From Anabaena cylindrica PCC 7122 (GTDB lineage: Bacteria; Cyanobacteriota; Cyanobacteriia; Cyanobacteriales; Nostocaceae), in contig NC_019771.1 of the NCBI RefSeq assembly GCF_000317695.1, forward strand, positions 2,608,001 through 2,672,000: 64,000 nucleotides of DNA, written 5' to 3'. A program made the position numbers and the translations under genes. The notes beneath the pieces were generated by a model. It did no database searches, was not told the origin of the DNA, and saw only the letters and a program-made list of their open reading frames with translations. Shown in pieces: positions 45,954 through 54,223 of this stretch; the first letter of the stretch is position 1; each line of letters starts with the position of its first letter.

Positions 45954-47246
45954 ATGAAACTCAGCTTGTGCATGATTGTCAAAAATGAGGAAATTAACCT
46001 ACCAAAATGTTTGCAAAGTGTCAAAAATGTGGCAGACGAAATTGTAGTTCTCGATACAGGTTCAACTGATAAAACTCCCCAAATTGCTGCACAGTTTGGC
46101 GCAAAAGTACATTATTTTCAATGGTGTAATGACTTTAGTGCTGCTCGTAATGAAGCTTTAAAATATGTGACGGGAGACTGGATTTTAGTATTAGATGCTG
46201 ATGAAAGTCTGACACCAGAAATAGCGCCTTATTTGCAAGCAGCAATTAATATAGAAGATTATTTATTAATTAATCTTGTCCGTCAAGAAGTTGGTGCGAC
46301 TCAATCACCTTATTCTTTGGTTTCTCGACTCTTTCGCAATCATCCAGATATTCGCTTTGAACGCCCTTATCATGCGCTAGTTGATGATAGTATTACGTCA
46401 ATTTTAACTAAGGAAACCTATTGGCAAATTGGCTATTTACCAGAGGTGGCTATTCTCCATGCTGGCTATCAAAAAGCTGTAATTAATCAACAAAATAAAT
46501 ATGCGAAAGCCGCAGCCGCTATGGAGGAATTTTTTGCAGCTAATCCCCATGATGCTTATGTTTGTAGTAAGTTGGGAGCTTTGTATGTGGAAATGGGTAA
46601 AATTAATGAGGGAATGGAATTATTAAATTATGGTTTAAATCAGGCAATGGGAAAACGCAGTTCTACAAAAAAAACACCCTTGCACTGGCTGAAAGATTCT
46701 CAATTAAATAAAGTCGAAAATGCTATTAATCAAGATATAAATGAAACTAATTATGATATTTTGTATGAGTTAAATTATCATTTAGGAATTGCTCATACAC
46801 ATTTAAAGAATGTACCTCAAGCAATTTCCCATTATCAAGCTGCTGTGAAATTGCCGATTTATCCTCTGTTGAAGTTGGGAGGATATAACAATTTAGGAAA
46901 TTTACTCAAAGCTACGGGAGATTTGCCAGGAGCAAAAATTGCTTATGAAACGGCTATAAAAATTGACTCTAGTTTTATAACTGGTTATTACAATTTAGGG
47001 ATGGTATGTAAAGCTATGAATTTATTTGCTGAGGCTATTGATTGTTATGACCAAGCTATACAATTAAATCCTGATTATGCAGAAGCTTATCAAAATTTAG
47101 GGGTAGTGCTGTTGAAAGTCGGCGATGTTGAAAATAGTTTAGCGGCTTTTGAATATGCGATCGCTCTCCATGAGCAACACAATCCCCAAGAAGCACAACG
47201 TCTGTGTCAAGGATTACAACAAATGGGATTAATTCGTAATTCGTAA
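45954..47246 (+). CDS. family 2 glycosyltransferase with C-terminal TPR domain
   Basis: 430 residues. The N-terminal GT2 domain begins KLSLCMIVKNEEINLPKCL and contains ADEIVVLDTGSTDKTPQIA and the DAD motif (LVLDADES, near 76-82), which binds the nucleotide-sugar via metal. FSAARNEALKY is typical of the SunS-like subgroup that modifies proteins. The C-terminal half (about 190-420) is TPR repeats (YNNLGNLLKATGDLPGAK, AYQNLGVVLLKVGD). The acceptor, possibly a protein or peptide held by the TPRs, is unknown. The final residues RNS and stop are made by an STRR of AATTCGT. Confidence 0.9.
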   Translation: MKLSLCMIVKNEEINLPKCLQSVKNVADEIVVLDTGSTDKTPQIAAQFGAKVHYFQWCNDFSAARNEALKYVTGDWILVLDADESLTPEIAPYLQAAINIEDYLLINLVRQEVGATQSPYSLVSRLFRNHPDIRFERPYHALVDDSITSILTKETYWQIGYLPEVAILHAGYQKAVINQQNKYAKAAAAMEEFFAANPHDAYVCSKLGALYVEMGKINEGMELLNYGLNQAMGKRSSTKKTPLHWLKDSQLNKVENAINQDINETNYDILYELNYHLGIAHTHLKNVPQAISHYQAAVKLPIYPLLKLGGYNNLGNLLKATGDLPGAKIAYETAIKIDSSFITGYYNLGMVCKAMNLFAEAIDCYDQAIQLNPDYAEAYQNLGVVLLKVGDVENSLAAFEYAIALHEQHNPQEAQRLCQGLQQMGLIRNS

Positions 47247-47262
47247 TTCGTAATTCGTAATT
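47231..47262. repeat. STRR tract (AATTCGT units) overlapping the GT2 stop codon
   Basis: Four AATTCGT units beginning inside the last codons of the glycosyltransferase and running into the gap. Confidence 0.8.
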
Positions 47263-47457
47263 ATCTCCTATTTTCCCTGTTCCCCTTTACCTCATGACTT
47301 CTGTCATATTTTAATACGGACTAAAGTCATGGTTGCATTAGTGACTTTAGTAACTAGTAAATTCAAAATTAAACTTATAGGATAACTGGTGTGACAAGTC
47401 AAACAATAACAAGGTTTGATTTACAACCTGAAATAAGTTGTTGACAGGAAAATTTCG

Positions 47458-47730
47458 ATGAAAAAAATTATTACTGCTATCACTGGTGTCATGCTTGCTA
47501 TACCTTTAGGCATGACTATTCTACCAGAATCAGCATCAGCACAATATAGACAAGTACAGGTTGTTCAACGTCGAGTTGTTAATCGTGGACCTGTAAAAGT
47601 TATTCAACGTCGAGTTGTTAACCGTAGACCTGTACAAGTTCAAACAAGACGTAGAGTCTGGGTTGCTCCTTATTGGACGCAACAAAATGGACGGAGATTT
47701 CGGGTTCCTGGTCGCTATGTGTGGAGATAA
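47458..47730 (+). CDS. small secreted arginine-rich repeat protein
   Basis: 90 residues. The signal peptide (MKKIITAITGVMLAIPLGMT, cleavage near ASA-Q, residue 28) points to export. The mature protein is strongly basic, with two near-identical units VQVVQRRVVNRGP and VKVIQRRVVNRRP, then VWVAPYWTQQNGRRFRVPG and a C-terminal GRYVWR. It resembles small YXWR-ending exported proteins of cyanobacteria. It may bind acidic polymers; no domain is recognised. RBS is ACAGGAAAA. Function unknown. Confidence 0.65.
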   Translation: MKKIITAITGVMLAIPLGMTILPESASAQYRQVQVVQRRVVNRGPVKVIQRRVVNRRPVQVQTRRRVWVAPYWTQQNGRRFRVPGRYVWR

Positions 47731-47789
47731 TCATAGCCAGAAGGTTGGTGCATTTACCCCATGCTGAGTTTTAAGTATACACCCAGTTA

Positions 47790-47912
47790 ACCTGAGTTCG
47801 ACATAAGATAATTTGTGGAAAACTCGCCCCCAGTAGGAGTTTCAAACCCTTATTCTCTCGTTGAAAAATCATAACTCCGTTCGCGTAGCGTCTCCGAACT
47901 CCGAACTCAGGT
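47790..47912. repeat. MITE-like element with ACCTGAGTTCG ends
   Basis: 123 bp with 11-bp perfect inverted ends, ACCTGAGTTCG at the left and CGAACTCAGGT at the right. The interior carries degenerate hairpins (GTTCGCGTAGCGTCTCCGAAC). Confidence 0.65.
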
Positions 47913-47930
47913 AGTTCCTTGAAAATCGTT

Positions 47931-47971
47931 GATCCTCCTAACTCTCTGTAATCAGATGTGTTAGGGGGATC
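47931..47971. terminator. putative bidirectional terminator
   Basis: GATCCTCCTAAC (47931-47942) pairs over 12 bp (one G-T) with GTTAGGGGGATC (47960-47971), followed by TTATTTG. It lies between the convergent 90-aa gene and the aminotransferase gene. Confidence 0.55.
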
Positions 47972-48001
47972 TTATTTGTCCATGATGAGACAAATTGATG
48001 A

Positions 48002-49168
48002 TTAAATTCGAGAACGCACAAATTTCTCTAATCTATCCATTCCCTTTTCTATAGTCGCCATATCAGTAGCGTAAGAAAGACGAATGTTGTCATCAGCACC
48101 GAAAGCTACACCGGGAATAACTGCAACTTGATGTGCTTCTAATAAAGCGTTGCAAAATTCCAGGGACTTTAAACCGGTTTTACTGATATCTGGGAATAGG
48201 TAAAAAGCACCATCTGGTTTAGCAGTACTCAAGCCGGGAATGGCGTTAAGTCTATCTAGCATCACCTGACGGCGTTTAGCGAAAGCTTGACGCATTTCTT
48301 CTACACAGTCTTGAGAACCTTCCAAAGCTGCGATCGCACCATATTGAGCAAAGGTACACACATTTGATGTACTATGCCCTTGAATACTACTTGCAGCTTT
48401 AATAATTTCCACCGGACCGGCTAAATATCCTAGTCTCCACCCAGTCATTGAGTAAGCTTTCGCAAACCCGTTACTAATTAAGGTGCGAGCAAAAATTTCT
48501 TTTCCTAGAGAACCGATGCTGATATGTTCTGCACCGTCGTAGAGAATCTTTTCGTAAATCTCATCAGAAACAACTAAGATGTCTGCATCAACTATTACTT
48601 GCGCCAAAGCTTTAATTTCTGCTGGCGTGTACACCATCCCGGTGGGGTTAGATGGGGAGTTGAGGATAAATAACTTAGTTTTTGGGGTAATGGCGTTTTT
48701 GAGTTGTTCTGGGGTAATTTTGTACTCTGTGGAAGCATCTGTATGTACAATTACAGGTTTACCTCCTGCCAAAATTACCATTTCGGGATAACTCAGCCAA
48801 TAAGGTGCAGGGATAATCACCTCATCACCAGTTTCAATTAGCGCCATCATCAAGTTATACAGAGAATGTTTACCGCCATTAGTGACGATGACATTTTCTG
48901 ATTTATAATCAAAACCGTGATGATTTTTGAGATTTTGGGCGATCGCTTCCCTTAATTTTGGTTCTCCAGCTGCGGGGCCATATTTGGTTTTCCCTTCATC
49001 CAAAGCTTTCGCTGCTGCGGCTTTGATATGCACTGGGGTGTCAAAATCCGGTTCTCCGGCACTAAAACTACAAACATCTATACCCTCTGCTTTCATAGCC
49101 TTAGCTTTAGCTGCGATGGCTAAGGTTATGGAAGGTGTCACCTGACTTACTCTTGCTGCCAGCTTCAT
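48002..49168 (-). CDS. aspC: pyridoxal-phosphate aminotransferase (aspartate aminotransferase)
   Basis: 388 residues, fold type I. Transfers the amino group between aspartate and 2-oxoglutarate (probably also prephenate or aromatic keto acids). FSAGEPDFDTP, NGGKHSLYNLM, NSPSNPTGMVY (substrate pocket), DEIYEKILYDG and the PLP-lysine motif NGFAKAYSMTGWRLGY are all intact, followed by RLSYATD. This is the class Ib (AspAT-alpha/subgroup Ib) sequence type widespread in cyanobacteria. ATG 49168 is the first suitable start. The gene name is a family-level choice. Confidence 0.92.
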   Translation of the reverse strand: MKLAARVSQVTPSITLAIAAKAKAMKAEGIDVCSFSAGEPDFDTPVHIKAAAAKALDEGKTKYGPAAGEPKLREAIAQNLKNHHGFDYKSENVIVTNGGKHSLYNLMMALIETGDEVIIPAPYWLSYPEMVILAGGKPVIVHTDASTEYKITPEQLKNAITPKTKLFILNSPSNPTGMVYTPAEIKALAQVIVDADILVVSDEIYEKILYDGAEHISIGSLGKEIFARTLISNGFAKAYSMTGWRLGYLAGPVEIIKAASSIQGHSTSNVCTFAQYGAIAALEGSQDCVEEMRQAFAKRRQVMLDRLNAIPGLSTAKPDGAFYLFPDISKTGLKSLEFCNALLEAHQVAVIPGVAFGADDNIRLSYATDMATIEKGMDRLEKFVRSRI

Positions 49169-49333
49169 TCTACTTTATTCGACAAATCTCTATCCTATCT
49201 AAGGATATCCCAGAATCCCATCCACGATTTGCCTTTTGAGATTTTCGTCATCACAGAATTTATCAATAAATGCTAGAAGCACATTTTGGCGTACCTCTAG
49301 CTGGTGAAGCTTTAGTATCTATTGACACTGGTT

Positions 49334-49419
49334 TATAGTAATTCCCATTCAAGTGAGGTACAAGCAGTAATAATTAAACGCAGATATTTTTGTACTTCAT
49401 TAGACTGGGAAATGCTATA
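49334..49419. repeat. MITE with TATAG...TTCCCA ends and subterminal GTACAA
   Basis: About 86 bp with imperfect 30-bp inverted ends: left TATAGTAATTCCCATTCAAG and TGAGGTACAA; right (reversed) TATAGCATTTCCCAGTCTAA and TGAAGTACAA. It abuts and shares its terminal TA with the next element. Confidence 0.65.
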
Positions 49420-49536
49420 TAGCCTTTCCCACTCTAGTTAGATACAAAATTAACCCTCCCCAACCCTCCCCTTAGCAAGGGGAGGGTGCGCGACAGCGCG
49501 GGTGGGGTGTATTTCATGAGCTTGGGAAATGCTATA
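49418..49536. repeat. MITE, second copy of the 11801-11911 family
   Basis: 119 bp. Ends TATAGCCTTTCCCA and TGGGAAATGCTATA. It matches 11801-11911 in reverse orientation (including TTAGATACAAAATTA and the CAGCGCGGGTGGGGTGTA stretch), with an extra 7-8 bp in the GC-rich core. Confidence 0.72.
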
Positions 49537-49539
49537 TCA

Positions 49540-50022
49540 TCAATCAAAATCGCCTCTTGCTGATTTATTCCGCATCAGTTCTTTTTCAATTTCACTACGT
49601 TCATAATCCCTAGCACCAAAAGTCCGTTTTTGGGGTTCATTACCCAATTCTTCTCCCGCACGTTTGAGCATACTTAGAGGATTTTTTTGTCTACTTCCTG
49701 TTCCCAAATCTTTAGGAATTACTTCACCTGCTCGTTTCCCACTTTCGATATAATCATCACCAATTTCTGGTGTTGTATAAACTTTTTCTTTCCTCCGATT
49801 TTGATTTGAATAAAAAGGTCGAAAAGGCTCATTGACAGCTACTTTACGGTCTTGATTGGAATAATATGGATGAGTTATTTCTACTTTGTGGGTTTTTTCC
49901 GAGAAATAACCAGCAGCTTGCGCTGAAAGCATCGGTAAGCCACTCAACCAGATGAAACTAGCTAAGATAATGAGAGCAAGTTGACGATGCATTTGATAAA
50001 ATAATCTCTTGATTTCCATCAT
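49540..50022 (-). CDS. exported hypothetical protein (160 aa)
   Basis: 160 residues. An N-terminal signal peptide (LALIILASFIWLSGLPMLSAQA, about residues 15-36) is followed by a highly charged mature region with repeated FYSNQNRR/PYYSNQDRK units (about 52-80) and a Lys/Glu/Arg-rich C-terminus (RSEIEKELMRNK). No domain recognised. The gene ends about 4 bp from a MITE. Function unknown. Confidence 0.55.
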   Translation of the reverse strand: MMEIKRLFYQMHRQLALIILASFIWLSGLPMLSAQAAGYFSEKTHKVEITHPYYSNQDRKVAVNEPFRPFYSNQNRRKEKVYTTPEIGDDYIESGKRAGEVIPKDLGTGSRQKNPLSMLKRAGEELGNEPQKRTFGARDYERSEIEKELMRNKSARGDFD

Positions 50023-50422
50023 TAGGCAAATATCCTCGTAACTTTTTTACAAATGCCTAGATTTTAAAAAAATGTTATTTAAATAACGTCTTCCCCTGGG
50101 CTGGTTAAATTTATATAAAAAGTAATGTAATTGAAGAAGAATACATCTGTCGGAATGTAATCAGTGGAGGGTATCCTCGACTGATAGCGCAGCGTTAGCG
50201 AGGAACGAGCGTCTTGCTACTGACTCCTTCTTCAATAATGGCAGCTACTTTGGGTATGTTTTGCGTAAGTCCTGGTTACATACCTCGGTTTTTCAAGTCG
50301 TTCTACTGATGTTGTCTAGCAAATTCAGAAAATATGTGAGACGTATAGTTCTAGCATATCCTGAGTAAAGATAGTATTATGAAGAACTGTTTCACTATGC
50401 AACATTCTTTCAGGCTGTCAAT
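50023..50422. other. intergenic region upstream of uvrA
   Basis: About 400 bp between the divergent 160-aa gene and uvrA. It includes a palindromic text (GCGCAGCGTTAGCGAGGAACGAGCG) near 50186 and a lone GCGTAAGTCC end at 50265. I did not find a cyanobacterial LexA box (GTAC-N4-GTAC type) near uvrA. Confidence 0.45.
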
Positions 50423-53392
50423 ATGTCAGAAAACCTAGCAGCATCTTTAAACGGTAGTCTTCCGTACCACCATAACAGCCAGAATACTATTCGCATTCGC
50501 GGTGCTAGGCAGCATAATCTGAAAAATATTGATTTGGTCTTGCCGCGCGATCGCTTGATTGTCTTTACTGGTGTTTCTGGTTCGGGTAAATCGTCTTTGG
50601 CTTTTGATACCATTTTCGCCGAAGGGCAGCGGCGTTATGTGGAATCTCTCAGCGCCTATGCACGGCAATTTTTGGGTCAGTTGGATAAACCGGATGTGGA
50701 AGCAATTGAAGGTTTAAGTCCAGCAATTTCTATTGACCAAAAATCAACTTCCCATAATCCCCGTTCGACGGTGGGGACGGTGACGGAAATTTATGATTAT
50801 CTGCGCTTGTTATATGGTCGCGCTGGTGAACCCCATTGTCCCATCTGCGATCGCTGTATTGCTCCCCAAACTATTGACCAGATGTGCGATCGGATTATGG
50901 AATTGAGCGATCGTACCCGTTTCCAAATTCTTGCACCTGTCGTCCGGGGTAAAAAGGGAACTCACCGCAAACTTTTATCTGGTTTAGCCGCGCAAGGATT
51001 TGTACGCGTGAGGGTAAATGGAGAGGTGCGAGAGCTATCAGATTTCATCGAATTAGATAAAAATATTACACATACTATAGAACTGGTTATCGACCGCTTA
51101 GTTAAAAAAGACGGTATTCAAGAGCGTTTAGTAGATTCTCTTTCTACTTGCCTTAAGCAATCTAACGGAATTGCTATAATTGAGGTATTAGATGACACAT
51201 CTAATAAGGTAGCGCTGGAGCGACCTGATAGTAAGTATATAGCAACCCCAGGAGAAAATCAAGATATTTCCGCACAAGAATCATCACTAGAAATGGTGTT
51301 TTCAGAAAACTTTGCTTGTCCAGAACATGGTGCAGTAATGGAAGAATTATCACCACGTTTGTTTTCTTTTAATTCACCCTATGGTGCTTGTCCCCATTGT
51401 CACGGTATCGGAACTCTAAAAAGATTTTCCTCCGACTTAGTGATACCGAACCCAGATTCGCCCATGTATGCGGCAATTGCCCCCTGGTCAGAAAAAGAAA
51501 ATTCCTATTATTTAGAGTTACTTTATAGTCTGGGACAGACCTATGGATTTGAATTGCAGACCCAGTGGAGTAAGTTAACCCCAGAACAACAACAGATAGT
51601 TTTGTATGGGGAAGAAAAACCTAAACGTGCCAACAGTTCACCAGAGGCTACCGCAGAGAAGCAAAAAGCACCAAATTTTAAAGGCGTAATTCCGATTTTG
51701 CAACGCCAATATGAAGGCGGTTCCGAACTAGTTAAGCAAAAATTGGAAGAATATTTAATTGATCAACCTTGTGAAGTTTGTGGTGGCAAGCGATTAAAAC
51801 CAGAAGCTTTAGCAGTGAAGTTGGGACAATTTGGAATTTTAGATTTAACGGGCGTATCAATTCGGGATTGTCGGGAAAGAATAGAAAATTTAAAATTGAG
51901 CGACAGACAAACCCAAATTGGTGATTTAGTTCTCAGAGAAATTAAAGCCAGATTGCAATTTTTATTAGATGTTGGTTTAGATTATCTCACCTTAGATCGT
52001 CCTGCCATGACTTTATCAGGTGGTGAAGCCCAACGCATTCGGTTAGCTACGCAAATCGGTTCAGGACTAACAGGAGTTCTTTACGTTTTAGACGAACCCA
52101 GCATTGGTTTACATCAAAGAGATAACGGCAGATTACTCAAAACCTTAACCAAATTACGCGATTTAGGAAACACCTTAATTGTCGTTGAACATGACGAAGA
52201 AACCATTCGTGCCGCTAACTATATAGTTGATATTGGTCCCGGTGCAGGAATTCACGGTGGTCATATAGTTGCCCAAGGCGATTTAGAGGCATTATTAACA
52301 GCAGAAGATTCCTTAACCGGTGCTTATTTATCAGGCAGAAGGGTAATTAACACCCCAGCCAAAAGAAGAGAAGGTAATGGACGCAGTTTAACCATTAAAA
52401 ATGCTAGTCGTAACAACTTACAAAATATTGATGTCGAAATTCCCTTAGGAAAACTCGTCTCAGTCACTGGTGTCTCAGGTTCTGGAAAATCTACCCTAAT
52501 TAACGAATTACTTTATCCAGCATTACAACACCATTTACTCAAAAAAGCGCCTTTACCAAAGGATATAGATGAAATCAAGGGATTAAATTCCGTTGATAAA
52601 GCGATCGTTATCGACCAATCACCTATTGGCAGGACTCCCCGTTCTAACCCCGCAACATACACAGGAGTCTTCGACATTATTCGTGATGTCTTTTCCCAAA
52701 CCATCGAAGCCAAAACCAGAGGTTATAAACCCGGACAATTTTCTTTCAACGTCAAAGGTGGACGTTGTGAAGCTTGTAGTGGACAGGGTGTAAACGTGAT
52801 TGAAATGAATTTTCTTCCTGACGTTTATGTCCAATGTGAAATTTGCAAAGGTGCGAGATATAACCGGGAAACATTACAAGTTAAATATAAGGATAAATCA
52901 ATTTCTGATGTTCTCAACATGACAGTTGAGGAAGCATTAGATTTCTGTCAAAATATTCCCAAAGCTGTGACCAGATTACAAACTTTAGTAGATGTCGGTT
53001 TGGGTTATGTGCAGTTAGGACAACCAGCCACAACTTTATCCGGTGGGGAAGCACAACGAGTTAAGTTAGCCACAGAATTATCTCGACGTGCCACAGGGAA
53101 GACTCTTTATTTAATAGATGAACCAACTACAGGTTTATCTTTTTATGATGTCCACAAATTGTTAGATGTTTTACAAAGATTAGTCGATAAGGGAAATTCA
53201 ATTTTAGTAATTGAGCATAATTTAGATGTGATTCGTTGTTCTGACTGGGTAATAGATTTGGGTCCAGAAGGAGGAGATAAGGGAGGAGAAATTATTGCTG
53301 CCGGAACGCCGGAAGATGTGGCGAAAAATGACCGTTCTTATACTGGGCAGTATTTACAGCAGGTGTTGAAGCAATACCCTGTAGTTGCCTAA
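50423..53392 (+). CDS. uvrA: excinuclease ABC subunit UvrA
   Basis: 989 residues. The DNA-damage recognition ATPase of nucleotide excision repair, acting as a dimer with UvrB. Two ABC ATPase halves: Walker A GVSGSGKSSLAFD (near 50) and GVSGSGKSTLINE (near 683), each with an ABC signature (LSGGEAQRIRLATQIGSGL and LSGGEAQRVKLATELS) and a DEPSIGLH/DEPTTGLS box. Three zinc-binding cysteine pairs are visible (CPICDRC near 140; CPHCHGIG; CEACSGQG near 788). Length and order are standard. ATG 50423 starts directly after the upstream gap. Monocistronic. Confidence 0.97.
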   Translation: MSENLAASLNGSLPYHHNSQNTIRIRGARQHNLKNIDLVLPRDRLIVFTGVSGSGKSSLAFDTIFAEGQRRYVESLSAYARQFLGQLDKPDVEAIEGLSPAISIDQKSTSHNPRSTVGTVTEIYDYLRLLYGRAGEPHCPICDRCIAPQTIDQMCDRIMELSDRTRFQILAPVVRGKKGTHRKLLSGLAAQGFVRVRVNGEVRELSDFIELDKNITHTIELVIDRLVKKDGIQERLVDSLSTCLKQSNGIAIIEVLDDTSNKVALERPDSKYIATPGENQDISAQESSLEMVFSENFACPEHGAVMEELSPRLFSFNSPYGACPHCHGIGTLKRFSSDLVIPNPDSPMYAAIAPWSEKENSYYLELLYSLGQTYGFELQTQWSKLTPEQQQIVLYGEEKPKRANSSPEATAEKQKAPNFKGVIPILQRQYEGGSELVKQKLEEYLIDQPCEVCGGKRLKPEALAVKLGQFGILDLTGVSIRDCRERIENLKLSDRQTQIGDLVLREIKARLQFLLDVGLDYLTLDRPAMTLSGGEAQRIRLATQIGSGLTGVLYVLDEPSIGLHQRDNGRLLKTLTKLRDLGNTLIVVEHDEETIRAANYIVDIGPGAGIHGGHIVAQGDLEALLTAEDSLTGAYLSGRRVINTPAKRREGNGRSLTIKNASRNNLQNIDVEIPLGKLVSVTGVSGSGKSTLINELLYPALQHHLLKKAPLPKDIDEIKGLNSVDKAIVIDQSPIGRTPRSNPATYTGVFDIIRDVFSQTIEAKTRGYKPGQFSFNVKGGRCEACSGQGVNVIEMNFLPDVYVQCEICKGARYNRETLQVKYKDKSISDVLNMTVEEALDFCQNIPKAVTRLQTLVDVGLGYVQLGQPATTLSGGEAQRVKLATELSRRATGKTLYLIDEPTTGLSFYDVHKLLDVLQRLVDKGNSILVIEHNLDVIRCSDWVIDLGPEGGDKGGEIIAAGTPEDVAKNDRSYTGQYLQQVLKQYPVVA

Positions 53393-53693
53393 ATCAAAAT
53401 TTTCAGAATTTGATCTCGTTCCCAGTCTCCAGACTGGGAATGCCGTCTTAGAGGTTCTACCTCTAAATATGCATTCCCACGCAGAGCATGGGAACGAGTA
53501 AATTTCAGATAATGTTGCAGATTTTTACGTCTCACGCAAAGGCGCATTCGCGTAGCGTCCCGCAGGGAAGACGCAAAGGAAGAAAGAAAGCAAATAAGAA
53601 GTTAGTTTATAATATTAATGTCCGGTAAAAGAGTGGGAATTTATAAATATTGATGTACTAGTTTTTGCGTAGAAACAGGAGTCATAAAAAACT
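53393..53693. other. intergenic region with a palindromic repeat
   Basis: About 300 bp after uvrA. It contains the element 53415-53498 and a degenerate GCGTAGCGTCCCGCAGGGAAGACGC text near 53550. No gene is seen. Confidence 0.5.
53415..53498. repeat. palindromic repeat with CTCGTTCCCA/TGGGAACGAG ends
   Basis: 84 bp. Terminal CTCGTTCCCA and TGGGAACGAG are exact inverted repeats, with an internal CAGTCTCCAGACTGGGAA hairpin. Same family as 15312-15418. Confidence 0.7.
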
Positions 53694-54131
53694 ATGGAAG
53701 AATTATTAATTTTAAAGGAATTATTGCATGAGGGTAAAATTTCAGAAGCTTTGGAATTGGTGGAAGAGTTGGAGGAAATGAGTAAGTCGGATAAGTTAAA
53801 TAAGATTTTTAGTTATGGGATGATTGTGTTGTTGCATTTGATTAAACAAGCAGCAGAAAAACGCTCTACTAGGTCTTGGGAAACTTCTATTTTTAATTCT
53901 GTTAAGCAAATTCAACGCACTAATCAACGCCCCAAGGGTAAGGGTTATTATTTAACGGAAGATGAGTTATTGGAAACTTTGCAAGATGCTTATGAGTCAG
54001 CTTTAAGAAAGGCAGCGTTGGAGGCTTTTGAAGGGAGGTATGCAGCAAATGAGTTGGGAAATTTAATAAATCGAAATGAGGTGATTTGGGAAGCGATGAA
54101 TTTGATTTTAGAAATAAAATATCAGGATTGA
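53694..54131 (+). CDS. DUF29-family protein
   Basis: 145 residues, helical and charged: an N-terminal helix (EELLILKELLHEGKISEALELVEELEEM) typical of this cyanobacterial DUF29-type group, a central IVLLHLIKQAAEKRSTRSWETS, and a C-terminal helix (AALEAFEGRYAANELGNLINR). Such proteins are numerous in accessory regions of Nostocales; the function is unknown. No partner gene is obvious, but an Rpn gene lies convergent about 90 bp away. Confidence 0.7.
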   Translation: MEELLILKELLHEGKISEALELVEELEEMSKSDKLNKIFSYGMIVLLHLIKQAAEKRSTRSWETSIFNSVKQIQRTNQRPKGKGYYLTEDELLETLQDAYESALRKAALEAFEGRYAANELGNLINRNEVIWEAMNLILEIKYQD

Positions 54132-54223
54132 AATTCAAAATCCTGGTAGTCCTTTTGGTCAAGTAAATCGGCTTAAAGGTCTTAACGTTGTGTTTGAGAA
54201 GTCTATCAATTGGCATTATTCGC

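Larger units (their letters stand above)
49169..49539. other. intergenic region with two joined MITEs
   Basis: About 370 bp upstream of the aminotransferase gene and downstream of the 160-aa gene. It contains the elements 49334-49419 and 49418-49536 and no gene. GGTGAAGC-type fragments occur near 49300. Confidence 0.5.

Noticed and set aside
50300..50422. LexA box upstream of uvrA
   Set aside because: No GTAC-N4-GTAC-like motif was found in the gap.
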